64,000 nucleotides of DNA from Thozetella sp. PMI_491 (lineage: Eukaryota; Ascomycota; Sordariomycetes; Chaetosphaeriales; Chaetosphaeriaceae), in contig MU270038.1 of assembly GCA_021432635.1 (NCBI GenBank), positions 682,001 through 746,000 on the forward strand. Direction: 5' to 3'. Shown here in pieces: positions 10,905 to 20,883 of the stretch (within the stretch, counting starts at the first letter, position 1; each line of letters starts with the position of its first letter). The notes under the pieces are model-generated. The model saw nothing but the letters and a program-made list of their open reading frames with translations, searched no databases and was not told where the DNA came from. The position numbers and the translations under genes were made by a program.

Positions 10905-11584
10905 ATGAACTCCAAAATACTCTCTGCCGGGGCGCGCGCCCTGACGCCCGCGCTCCGTGGCTCACGCAACTTCCAGACCTCGGCTCGCCGCCTAGATGCG
11001 ACCGTCGCCCTGCCCGCGCGCAGACCCGTGGGCGCCTTCCGAGGAGGGTGAGTCGAAACCATCCCCCTTCCTTTCTTCCCCTTCCGGGTCGATCAATTAG
11101 CCTTCCATATTGTCCTGGGCTTGTGCTGACTGGTTTCCGACCCCCGCGCAGGCTTTTCGGTTTCTTCCTGGGCAGCACGCTCGCCGGCGGTGCCGTCTAC
11201 TCCTACGTGCTGAACGAATACAAGACGTCGAACGAGCTCCTCACCGAGGACATCTACGTGCGTCTTTGCATTTGATTGAATGTTTGGGCTTACCGTAATT
11301 ACCACTCGTCTACTCTGCGAAATGCCCTTGCCTGCCGTTGCTTTCCTCCCGGGGAATCAGAGAGGCGCGAGGACTCGGACGCTGCGCATCCGAGTGGCCC
11401 CTTTCTCCCCCACCAACCACGTCGCCCTCTGTCTCGACTCTCTTTCTCTCTTGACATGGTTTCTGTACTGACAAACACTGTGTGGGACATGTAGGCGCTG
11501 CAGCAGTCGGTCGAACGTGTGACCAAGTACCTGAACACGCTCGAGGAAAAGGTCGAGACGCTGGAGCGCAGGAAGAGGGCCTAA
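10905..11584 (+). CDS. Small mitochondrial single-pass membrane protein, unknown function, 3 exons
   Basis: Exons are 10905-11047, 11152-11257 and 11495-11584, with GTGAGT and GTGCGT donors, giving 112 residues. Residues 1-30 are rich in Arg, Ser and Ala without acids (FQTSARRL), a typical mitochondrial targeting sequence. Residues about 49-67 (LFGFFLGSTLAGGAVYSYV) form one membrane helix with a Gly-rich face. Residues 70-112 are charged and heptad-like, a probable coiled coil ending in RRKRA. This layout resembles small inner-membrane organisers and assembly factors, but I do not recognise the family. The reading frame is kept across both introns and codon bias is coding-like, so I think the gene is real although short. 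Confidence 0.75.
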
Positions 11585-12153
11585 TAGGAAGCGAGGAGTT
11601 TTGGGCTGGACTACACAAGGGCTGGGGACTCGCTTACGGGACCTAGACGGATGGGACGTGAAGTCATGGACTGGGGGTGTTGCTTGAGGATAGTGAGGCC
11701 TTTAGAGCTGTACCATATGTGCGTATTTGACCGGAGGCATACACAAAAAAAGCCATTGATGGTTGTTTTCTTCTGTGTTCGAGAAATCCTTTCTCCCGCG
11801 TGTGCCATTTGTGGCAGCCTTCCACCGTGACACTTGGACAAGAACGACATTATTGGGAAAGAAGAAAAGGACTCAACGCGACGAGAAAACCAGCCAATTC
11901 AAGTATCCAAAGTTGGGTAGGGGCCAAGTAAAGGAAAATGTATTCACTATGCTAACCGGACATCGGACATCCGTAGAGGCGAGGTATTTGAGGGTTCCAC
12001 CTAGGTAACTTACCTAGGTAGGTACTGTAGCCGCCACAAGCTCGGGGCGCCGGTCGACGCTGGGCGCGCCACCACGCCGTCCCACCCATTAATTCTTCTC
12101 ATGAAGCCCCATCCCACCTCTTCTCCCCTCCTCCACTCCGCCGACCAGCCACC
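11585..12153. other. Intergenic, small mitochondrial gene to SWC6
   Basis: No gene seen. A direct repeat of ACCTAGGTA with intervening sequence lies at about 12000-12026, some 130-150 bases before the SWC6 start. The motif recurs in other intergenic regions of this window. Confidence 0.45.
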
Positions 12154-13256
12154 ATGAACAACTTCGGGGTCATAGAAATCGCCGGCGCCAAGACGACCAA
12201 CGCCCCGGGCTGGGCCTACGTCCCCGATGTCGCCATCAGCGCGGGCGCCGCCGCGATCCAGCCGTCCAACCGAAAACGCGCCGCACGCAACACGGCAAAC
12301 CCATCCCAGTCAGACCTGACGGCGCGCCAGGACGCCAAAATCCGCAAGGAGCTCGAGGCCCTGGACAGGGACTCTCAGAGAGATGCAAACATACTGATCC
12401 CGCCGCGCCCCGGTGCAGGCAGAGGTGCGCACTCCCAACCTGGACCCCCTGGGTCTCTCCCATAGCTAACCACGCTCTTCCTCCACGTGCAGCGACCAAG
12501 AGCACAGCAAACGTCCGCAAGATCCTCCAGTCCCAGAAGACGTTCGCGAACCACCTAGATGACTACCAGGCCCTGGTCATCCAGGCCGAGTCCAACCCGG
12601 CCGCGGCTGCTGCCCTGCTGGGCAACCCACCGCCCCCGCCGAAGGCCAGCACCCCAGCGCCGAAGCCAGCAACCCCGGTCACCAAGCGTACCGCCGCACA
12701 GCAAAAGAGGAGCGACGCCGCAGCGAAGAGAGCAGCGGCAAAGGCCAAGATAGAGGCGGCAGAGGCGGAGGCGGCGAAGGAGGCGGAAGAGGCAAAAGCT
12801 AAAGAGGCGGACGCAGATGGCGACGGCGACGGCGACGTCAGCATGACAGACGCTCCCGCGGCAGGGCCTTCGGAGGGTGGCGAGGCAGAAGCAGCAGCCC
12901 CAGCAGAGCCGGAAGGCCCGACCTCGTACCCTCCGGACGGAACGATATTGCCAGCGTATCAGAAACCCCCTCCGAAGCCGCATCCCGGCGACGACGACCC
13001 GCTGCTGGTGTCGGCCATACCGCCTTTTCCCACGGACGAGGAATTACGCGCTCTGATTTCGGCCCCGCCCCTGAGCTATCTGGAAGCGCGGGCGCACCGG
13101 GGTGAAGGCGAGAACCGGTACCCAGGACGGACGTTTTGCGTCGTGTGTGGGTACTGGGGGCGCGTGCGGTGCATGAAATGCGGCACTCGAGTGTGCGCGC
13201 TGGGCTGCCTTGACGTACACCGGGAGGAGGAGTGTGTGACGAGGTACTGGCTATGA
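12154..13256 (+). CDS. swc6: SWR1 chromatin-remodelling complex subunit Vps71/Swc6, zf-HIT, 2 exons
   Basis: Swc6/Vps71 (ZNHIT1 in animals) is needed for the SWR1 complex to exchange H2A for H2A.Z. Exons are 12154-12424 and 12493-13256 (intron 68 nt, phase 1), giving 344 residues. The N-terminal part has the YL1-interacting, basic segment (NRKRAARNTANPSQSDLTAR). The middle is an Ala/Lys/Glu-rich helix followed by a Pro-rich disordered linker. The C-terminus is a complete HIT zinc finger: C306, C309, C317, C320, C325, C329, H333 and C338, in the order C-X2-C-X7-C-X2-C-X4-C-X3-C-X3-H-X4-C, ending RYWL. The protein is longer than the animal homologue because of the low-complexity middle. Confidence 0.93.
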
Positions 13257-14051
13257 CCCGATCAAGGACACCACACGCCTCAAGAGAGAAACTCTGTCTC
13301 ATACCCTCAACGGCTACATGCGGCGCGGTCACCTTCCCCGCCGGCGGCGCTAAGTGTCTGGCCGAAGAGTTGCCTTTGCCTGCGTCTCTCATCTGCTAGG
13401 CTGGAGAGGACCGCGGGCCGGCTCTACACAATTGTTTGCGAGCCAGGCTACCCGTCTCGGGTGAAAGCACTCCCAAGTCCTGGAGAGCTGGGCTTAAGCC
13501 TGAGCACAACCTTCATTGCTGGGTGCTCAGCTTACCGTTAAATAGATAGAAGATCCTGGAAATCACAGGATACTAGATGTACTTTGTTTGAAATGATACC
13601 CATTTAGCTAAGCTGCCGAACTTGACGTTGCGTCCGCCAAGGATGTTGAAATAACACAGCGGGCATTTGTCAGAGAACCGTCGTAGACCTTGTGGGGAAG
13701 TATGAGTATATATGATGTTCACACGATGGGGGATGTGGCATGTCGCCTGAATGGGTATCTCGTATTTTGGTTCTAGGGTTTGGCAAAGCGCTAGGTAGCC
13801 CGTGGCTTCTATTGTGCCTAGCGAAGCGAACACAGATAGATGTTCGGTCCACCAGCCCGAGAAGCTCCCTCCCCAAGTATATACAGCTTGAAAAAGTCTT
13901 TGCCGGCGGCTCGAAAGGTTTAACCACCGGTGTCACTGCGGTCGGTCTATTTGACGGCGAGAGCCCAGCCACACTGGGGTCTTATAACACGACCCTGCTA
14001 TTCATACAACTCCAACCCTACTGCTTTCCGCCAACATCAAGCTACTTCTGC
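13257..14051. other. Convergent intergenic region, SWC6 to secreted protein gene
   Basis: Two genes end towards each other here, so it should contain both 3' untranslated regions. No coding frame is credible. It is relatively AT-rich around 13540-13860. Confidence 0.45.
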
Positions 14052-14583
14052 TCAAGGGTTGCTGAGGGTGAAGTCGACGTTGCCGGTCGTGGCGCCTCCC
14101 GCACAGGTGCCGGTCATGCTCCCAGTAGGGCACACCGCACGAGCGGCGCGGATGCACTGCTCCCATCTGCCCTTGGAAATGTTGATGGTAGCCCCAGAAG
14201 TGGCGGCCTTCAACGTGAACTTGGCGGTGCCGGACTGGCCAGTGGTGCTGGCCGGGTTGCCGCCGCACTTCTGGATGGTGCCGGCGATGCCTCCGCAGAT
14301 GGCCAGCTCAGCAACATTCTGGTCGTGGAAGACGATGTTCCTGGCACGAACGGTTAGCACGGATGCTCCTGCCGTGGGAGGTAGCAACAAGGACTTACTG
14401 GCTGGCGTCGGTGCAAGTGACACCCGACACAGCAGCTGGGTTGACATCGGTTGACGCGCGGAGGTTCAGGACCTCATAGTACTCCTGAGGTACGATGACG
14501 CGGGGGAACATGCGGTACGGAGCAGCAGCGGCGGTGCCAGCGAGGGCCACGACGGCCTGGAGGAGGAGAGTGGAGGAGACCAT
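14052..14583 (-). CDS. Small secreted six-cysteine protein, effector-like, 2 exons
   Basis: On the minus strand, exons are 14583-14399 and 14340-14052 (intron 58 nt, GTAAGT donor, phase 2), giving 157 residues. Residues 1-21 are a clear signal peptide ending TAAAA before PYRMF. The mature part of about 136 residues has six cysteines (57, 77, 87, 124, 132, 141), so three disulfides are possible. It has no transmembrane segment or GPI signal. Small size, secretion signal and even cysteine number fit apoplastic effectors or surface proteins of fungi. I do not recognise a named family and do not assign a function. Cysteine spacing does not match hydrophobins (no CC pairs). Confidence 0.85.
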
Positions 14584-16140
14584 GTTTGACGGGGTTGTGT
14601 GGTTGTCGGTTTTGCTTCGACGGGGCTTGCGACGGAAGAGGCAGGCACGAAACGCTTGCTGGGATGGGGGAAAGGTCGAAAAGACAGACGTCAAGTCCGT
14701 GGAATAGAGCAGGTGGATGGGAAGGAAAGGTCGCTGCGAAATGAAGGTAACGATCACAGATCGTGGAAAGGAGGAGAACGAAGGGAATGCAGATGCGCCT
14801 GTGAGCGACGATGCTTCAACAGTCGGGCAGAGAAAGGAACGTGAGTCTCAAGAAGAAACGCGGGCTGAGCCCGGGCGGGCTTGATGCTTTTCTATCATCT
14901 CATGGGACGTTGGGGCTGCCCTAGCGTGGCCTAGCCTTGCAAGGGGATCTCCCCTGCAGTCTTGGTTTCGTGGAGGCAGAGCGCCTACCCCCTTGCCCAC
15001 AGCTCCTACTACGTAAACTGCTACCAGGTAGCCGTTGGCACGCTCGTAGTGTCCCGTAATTCTCGGATCGATCTATCTCGCCTATTCATGCTTGGTCTGG
15101 GGCGCCCGTGGCCCTTGCCCTGGGAGATTGAGGCTTAGAGCGCTGGAACGGCATGCGCGAGGCAGGGCGCTAATTAGCGATCGTCGAGGTTACGCGGGAG
15201 AGAGCTTGGGGATCGAAGCAATCCCGGCGTCGCTCGCTCATGCATTGGCCGTCGCCGATCGTGGCACCGAACCTGTGGTGTTCCCCCATGGCTTACAACC
15301 GAGAGCGAGAGCGGAGCGGGTTGCCCGTCCTCGATGAGCCCTATGCCGTCTGATAGGTGGGATTAGGGGGACAGATGAAACGCGGAGGCTCACAACTTAG
15401 CAAGCTTTCAGATGGACGACGACAGGCTCCATGTTGGGGTGAGAGCCGCAAGCCAGCGGAAAGGAGCGACGTTGGCGTCGATTGTGGAGAAGCAAGGCGC
15501 TGCAGCTCCTGCACGGCTAGTGGCCAGGTGCCTGCATTAGGGGGACATGAGGCGGCGTCGACCCCTGGGCGATGTCAGGGCCCCGAAACGTCGAGCTCCA
15601 CTTGGCCGAAGATCCATCTGTTCCAGTCTGGATCGGGACGACACCCGGCGCCGAGCGTCCGGTTTGGAATGTTGGCGAGGTTGGGTTGCGATGGCATATC
15701 ATGCCTGCTGCTTTACAAGACTCCACAAGGCCCCGAACCTCTGTCCATGCTCCTTCATACCGTATGTACTTTTTGACGTTCTCATATTCCAGCTGGCCAT
15801 GTGGGGCTTCTCAAAGGAGCGATCCCTGTTTAGAGTTACTCCATAGTGCGGCTCCGACTGGACACTTTCACACCCTCAAAAGGCCACGTCAAGTGCATCA
15901 GCCAGCGAGGCCATGCCTGTTTGCGCCCTAGCACGCAGCCGCTCCGTTCAAGTCTAGAGGGCTATCTAGCAATTGTACAGGATTGATTGGTTTCCGGGTA
16001 TTGCCGGACTGCTTGACAAGCAATCGCAAGCATCTCCAAGCCCGCTCAGCATCACGGAGCCATGAAGTCAATCGGTAGGTGCTTTTTGGCTCTCCTCGAG
16101 CCACCAACCCTGCCTTTGGTCCGGCCCAGCATGCCGACTC
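14584..16140. other. Intergenic between secreted protein gene and WSS1
   Basis: About 1.56 kb without a supported gene. Its low-coordinate part is the promoter of the secreted protein gene and its high-coordinate part the 3' end of WSS1. Frames of up to 139 codons occur on the plus strand (15357-15776), but with mixed codon use and competing frames, so I do not call them. Confidence 0.45.
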
Positions 16141-17713
16141 TCACTCGGATCTGCGTCGCTGTCCGCACACGCCGCAGACCCCACAGTCCCCCGCGTTGAC
16201 GTAGGCGCTGCCTTGACAGTCCTGGCTCTGGCAGGACCACGAAGAAGGCATTTTCCCCGGGTCTAGCACGTTAGCACACATAGCGCAGGTAGCAGACCGC
16301 CTTTCGTTCGCGAAGGAGCATATCTGGCAAATCACTTGAGCCGGGCCTGGCGGAGACGACACCTGGGTCGGTGGGTCGGGCTGAGAAGCATCGGCCGAGA
16401 GCCTATTTCCGGCTTTCATCTGATCTCTGGCGCTGTCTTTGACCGGAGCAAGTTTCGTTGCATCAGGCGTTCCACCGTCCTTCTTTGGCGCTGTGTCTGG
16501 GGTCTGGGGACGCAGCGATTTCTCCGAGTTCTGTTGGAGTCCCGGCTGTTTCTGTGATGAGGGTTCCCCGGCATCCTGCTGCTTCCTCGCTGAGGATCGG
16601 AGCGAAGCAAGCTCGTTTCGAGCCTCCTCATCGTCCGGGTCCTCATCCTCGCACACTTTGACCATGCTGCGGCCCTTCCCATCTAAGAGCCTTACTCCGT
16701 TGATGTCCACGGCGTCAGCAGCCTCTGGCTCGGCATCTTCGTAGTCGTCGTCGCTATCGGCACTGTCATCGCTTGCGGTTTCCGGATCCTCTTGCTTGGT
16801 TGGACCCTGTTGCTCTTCGCTTGCTTCTCCTGCCTTTACCTTAGGCGTTTTGACCTCCTCTCTTTTCTGCTTGTCGAATCTTGCAAGTGCTGCCGCAGCC
16901 CTCAGCTCTCTCCCCCTCTTACTCCCCGCCACGCGAGGCCTTGCTGAGTTGGTTTGACCCTTTTCTAGGCGTCTCTTGACGACCTCGTCGTCTCCGAGGG
17001 CTACACCATTGGGTCCAAACCTTTTCAGAATCCGACGCTCTTTCTGCTCTTGGTAGCTAAGGCTCTGCTTCGCTTTGCGCTTTCTCCTCCGCGACCGGTA
17101 AGTACCTCCACATAGGTGAGCTGGAACGCCTTCTCCTGGTTGTGCCGTATTCCATTCAAAATCTCCAGTGCGGAGCAGCGCTCCGCGCCCCCACAGTCCC
17201 TCGCCAGTATAGCTTCGAGCCCATAGACTCTCCATCTGTTTCGCGTAGGTATTCCGCACGTCCCAGAAAGCCCTTGAGTGGTTCATTTGTTTGCAGTGGG
17301 CAAGCCTTGTAGGTTCCGTCAGTTTCCTTGGCCGAGCAACTCTTGACAGGGCACTCACTCATGCATCATTACGAGTTGCACCTCGTGGAAAGATAACCAG
17401 CGGCCGGAGCGTGCTTTGAGTACTAGCTGGATGACTTCCCCGGCGTTGAAATTCCTCCCCAAGAATTCGGAGTTGGGCTCGTACTCTTCCAAGGACATGA
17501 CACTCAGATGATGCTCCCTAATAATCGGCACTGTTAAGGGGTCAGCTTGTCCTATGAGCCATCATCGAAGTAGCACTGACAGCACTGTGCCGCAATCCTC
17601 TCTAAAAAGTCCTTCGCAACTGCCTCATCCGGGCCGTTCAAAGGCTTGATGAAGACGATCCGATCATTAGGGTGCGACTTCTTCGCGTTGAGGCGCTGGA
17701 TTCCGATCGGCAT
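16141..17713 (-). CDS. wss1: DNA-dependent metalloprotease Wss1 (WLM domain), 3 exons
   Basis: Wss1/SPRTN-type proteases degrade proteins crosslinked to DNA. Exons on the minus strand are 17713-17581, 17530-17359 and 17305-16141 (introns 50 and 53 nt), giving 489 residues. The WLM domain has the zinc motif HELAHCKQMNH (101-111, ligands H101, H105, H111; catalytic E102). The second intron splits the codon for E102. Further on are basic segments, an acidic/Ser-rich disordered region and two C-terminal RanBP2-like zinc fingers: C428, C431, C442, C445, and C460, C465, C476, C479. Yeast Wss1 is 269 residues; filamentous fungal forms are longer with added zinc fingers, as here. The start MPIGIQRLN is conserved-looking for the family. 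It would act in the nucleus with Cdc48 and SUMO. Confidence 0.95.
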
Positions 17714-18674
17714 GGTAGTGGAATCTCTCTGCCGCGGGGAGGCGCGACCAGCGACGGAGGTAGATTAAGAGCTAGAGGTATGTATATGATACTTAGTTCA
17801 AATGTTGTGGCTTCTGGATTCGGGGAAAGGCTCAGAAGTTTGATGTGGAGGTGGTGTACAAAGCTGAGTGAGCGTGAGCAGAATCGAGAAGGCAAAAAGA
17901 GGCCCCGCCACTTAGGCTAGGTAGCTAAGGTAGTTACCGTGCTTACCCCGCGACGCGTTATAGACGGGACGGCACACTAAATTGAGTTTGCAACTAACCC
18001 AAGGCAGGAACCCATGTAAATAAATACTAGCCCCTGACGGCTTCAGGGGCAGCTGAACTGACTTGCAGTAGGTACCAACCAAAGGTACGGCGCCTACCTA
18101 TGCTACAGTTGTCATCGAATTGCTCCTTGTTTTGTATTTCTCATCCTTTGAACCCCATCCCTTTGCATTTACGGCGCCCACTCCCTAGCTAGACTACGAA
18201 CAAAGTGCAGCCCCCTAAGGCTCACCAGAGCACCGCGATCAATAACCGCGACACGTAGAAGATGGGTGCAGTAATGGTGATTAAAAGATGCCGCTAGGTA
18301 AATAGCTAAAGTCTTGCGGTCATCTTGGTCTCTACCGCGGTTTCCTCGTCAGGTGCTTCCAGTGTCACCGACGTCGAGAAGCCACCTCGGGCACGCTCTT
18401 GCCTCTCAAAATCAATTTCCATTTTGGCAGGCACTGGTAACTAGAGAGGCTCTTTTTGTAAGCTACCTTACCTACTCGAGCTGCTGCTCTATGAATTCTG
18501 GGGCAGCTATGGCTAGATGCCTGGTTTCCTCCCCATCTTGCATTCTTTGACCAACTCTGGTACCTCCCGGCGGTCCCGACACCGACTCTGTTTCTTAGCG
18601 ACCGCACCAGCAATTATCACATTTTGGTCTAGTCTCCCGCATGCCGTCGTGTAATATCCTTCCATTCTGATGTC
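17714..18674. other. Divergent intergenic region, WSS1 and orphan gene A
   Basis: Should contain both promoters. It holds several AGGTA/TACCT elements (about 17910-17937, 18070-18110, 18291-18298, 18466-18480) and an 8-bp hairpin at 18030-18050. No coding frame is supported. Confidence 0.45.
18030..18050. repeat. 8-bp inverted repeat with 5-base loop
   Basis: gcccctga (18030-18037), loop cggct, then tcaggggc (18043-18050), a perfect match. It lies between the divergent WSS1 and orphan gene A starts. It could be an operator-like site for a dimeric factor or a structural element; the role is unknown. Confidence 0.6.
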
Positions 18675-20465
18675 ATGGAACAACCTCCCAAACCGAGGCG
18701 CTCTGCCAGCCATGGGACACTTGGCCGCCACTACGCCGCCCATGGCGACTTCACTGCCCGTTTCTCTTCGTCGCAGCCCTTCATTCGTCCCCTCCGAGGT
18801 ATAAGAGAGAATGTGACCATACTCCCCTCCCCTGGGCCCTTGGAGAGCATGCTAAAGACTACTACCGAAACGGGAGATATTGGCATCTTCTCGATTCGGC
18901 CCATGTCTTCGGCCTCCGCTAGACGGCCTCATCTTCGACCCGTATTCAGCAACGGCGAGACCAGCTTCATCAGAGGCCCGGATCTGGACCTACCCGAACC
19001 TTTCAGTCGTCGAGATGACCGCCGGCGCCTGCCGTCTTATCGAGATACGGCATCCGAGATCATCTCGATGTACGGATCCGACAGCCAGAGATCTGTCTCC
19101 TCTTCGCTGTCGCTTCGGGTTGAAAGCATAGGACAGCGCTCGTATTCGATGACTAGCTGTAGCTCGAGACCTTTGCCGAATCTGAGATCGAGTGGCACTA
19201 TGCAAAGCCAGTCGGGTTGCGGAGGGAACTTTCTTCAACGACCTCGGTCTCCCTTCCCTTATCCCACTAGGCTTAAACGCCCCGGTGTACGACCGGCCTC
19301 CCCGGCTCTCACGGAAAATGGAAGCGTTGATTATACCAGAATGGTTGAGATTGACAGGATCTCTCACGTTCGTATCTCTCGGAATCAAGCCTCGCTCTCT
19401 GTCTCTGGTTCTAATGCTGTCTAGCGAACCACTCATGGCTCTTATCGACCTATCTACGCCCCAAACATGATGCGACTGACCCCGGAACCTCCCAGGCGTG
19501 ATCCCGTTAGATATTGTCGGTCGCCCCTCACACAGACGACCTCATGCGATCCGCACACTTCCCTGCGCCAACTATCGCCATCCCCGCACCCTGCACCCAG
19601 ACCAGATAGATACCGGGAGCAACTTGTCGGCGGTGCCTCGAGATATAGCACCAGAGCTACGAGCCTCACCTCCATAGTCGATATGTATCAGCACGACCAC
19701 ACCGGTTCATCTCTTCAGCGCCATCCTCCTAGACCGGTTGGATCGTTCTACTACGACTATAGTGAAGACTTTGACACACACCGAGAAAATGGAAGGATAA
19801 TCATTGATCCAATATCCCCTATCCCTACTCGAGCTGCGAGTATGTGTCGATCGGCAATTTTAGGCGAAGACTGTGACGACCACTTGGACTCACGCATGCA
19901 TTCGTCCGAATCCACCCTCACATCGCTCGTCAAACTTCAATCTCATCAGTATTCCCCACATTGCCAACGACCTTCCGGGTTGACTGACAAAGGGTCTTCG
20001 GGAGTTGCAGGGAAGGAGAAAAGGAGATACCAGTATGGCGGGAGTGGAGAGGACGTAGGATCAATTCTTTCGGAGGTTCGTGAGCTTGGCGCGCCGGTGG
20101 CCACGGAGCCCACCAGTACCACTGCTAAAGAGCAACTGCCACGTCTTTCGTCACCTCGGCCTTCCGTGGTTGTTCCCACGAAGATATCTGTTCCTGGCAA
20201 TGTCTCTGATAACGTGGAAAAGATTATTCTGTCCCCAACCCCTATCTCGCCAGCCAGAAATCTCAGGGTCAGGAACAGTATAACACGCATGGACACACAT
20301 ATGGAGCGTATGGAGAAGAGTTTGCCTCCTTTACCAGGAGTGAGAGACGCTTTGTACCCGAGGGATGGACTGCCAGGTCCTGGGAGGCGGAGGAAGGCGC
20401 TTCGAGCACATGTATTGAAGTTGGCGAGAGCAGTTCGGGTTTTTTTTGGACGCCGTGGGGACTGA
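18675..20465 (+). CDS. Orphan disordered Ser/Arg/Pro-rich protein A, 2 exons
   Basis: Exons are 18675-19367 and 19425-20465, giving 577 residues. The 57-nt intron has a GTTCGT donor, a CTAAT branch site at 19411-19415 and the acceptor CTAG. Reading through it without splicing would meet a TAG formed by the acceptor itself. The protein is low in hydrophobic core and rich in Ser, Arg and Pro, with phospho-site-like patches (SVSSSLSLRVES, RSYSMTSCSSR) and a basic amphipathic C-terminus (HVLKLARAVRVFFGRRG). No catalytic motif or membrane segment is visible. It is probably a fungus-specific regulatory or scaffold protein; I do not recognise it. Frame continuity on both sides supports a real gene. 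Confidence 0.75.
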
Positions 20466-20883
20466 GTGCCAGGCTATAGACCAGAATTGGCAGGCTCTAA
20501 TGGGTAATAGATCAAGAATGCCCGAAATACTCGTTATCGTGGGTCATTTCCTGAGACTGAGTGATGAGTTGAAGAAATACACTTCACTTGGGTCTAGCAC
20601 GAAGTATTGGGTTTGGGGTTGAAGCTTGGGGCTATATATCGACTGAGACGCATAGTCCTTGAAGGAACGAAGAATGATCTCAGATAGAGCGAAGGGCGGT
20701 CCTGAGTGGCGTATGAGATGTGCGGCACCGACGGCAGCTCGGCTAAACCTAGGATGGATCCCTCCCCCTGCCGCGATATAACGTTCTTGGGCGGAACCGT
20801 CCGCCATGGAGATTTGTAACTCTTAGTACTCATAGGCCGCTTCTTACAACTCTGATAGTGGAATTATCGGTCCCTGAAACGGC
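20466..20883. other. Intergenic between orphan genes A and B
   Basis: About 420 bases with no gene seen; 3' end of gene A and promoter of gene B. Confidence 0.4.

Noticed and set aside
19422-19424. Nonsense mutation splitting orphan gene A into two genes or a pseudogene
   Set aside because: The TAG is the 3' end of an intron with a good branch site; removal of 57 nt restores one frame.
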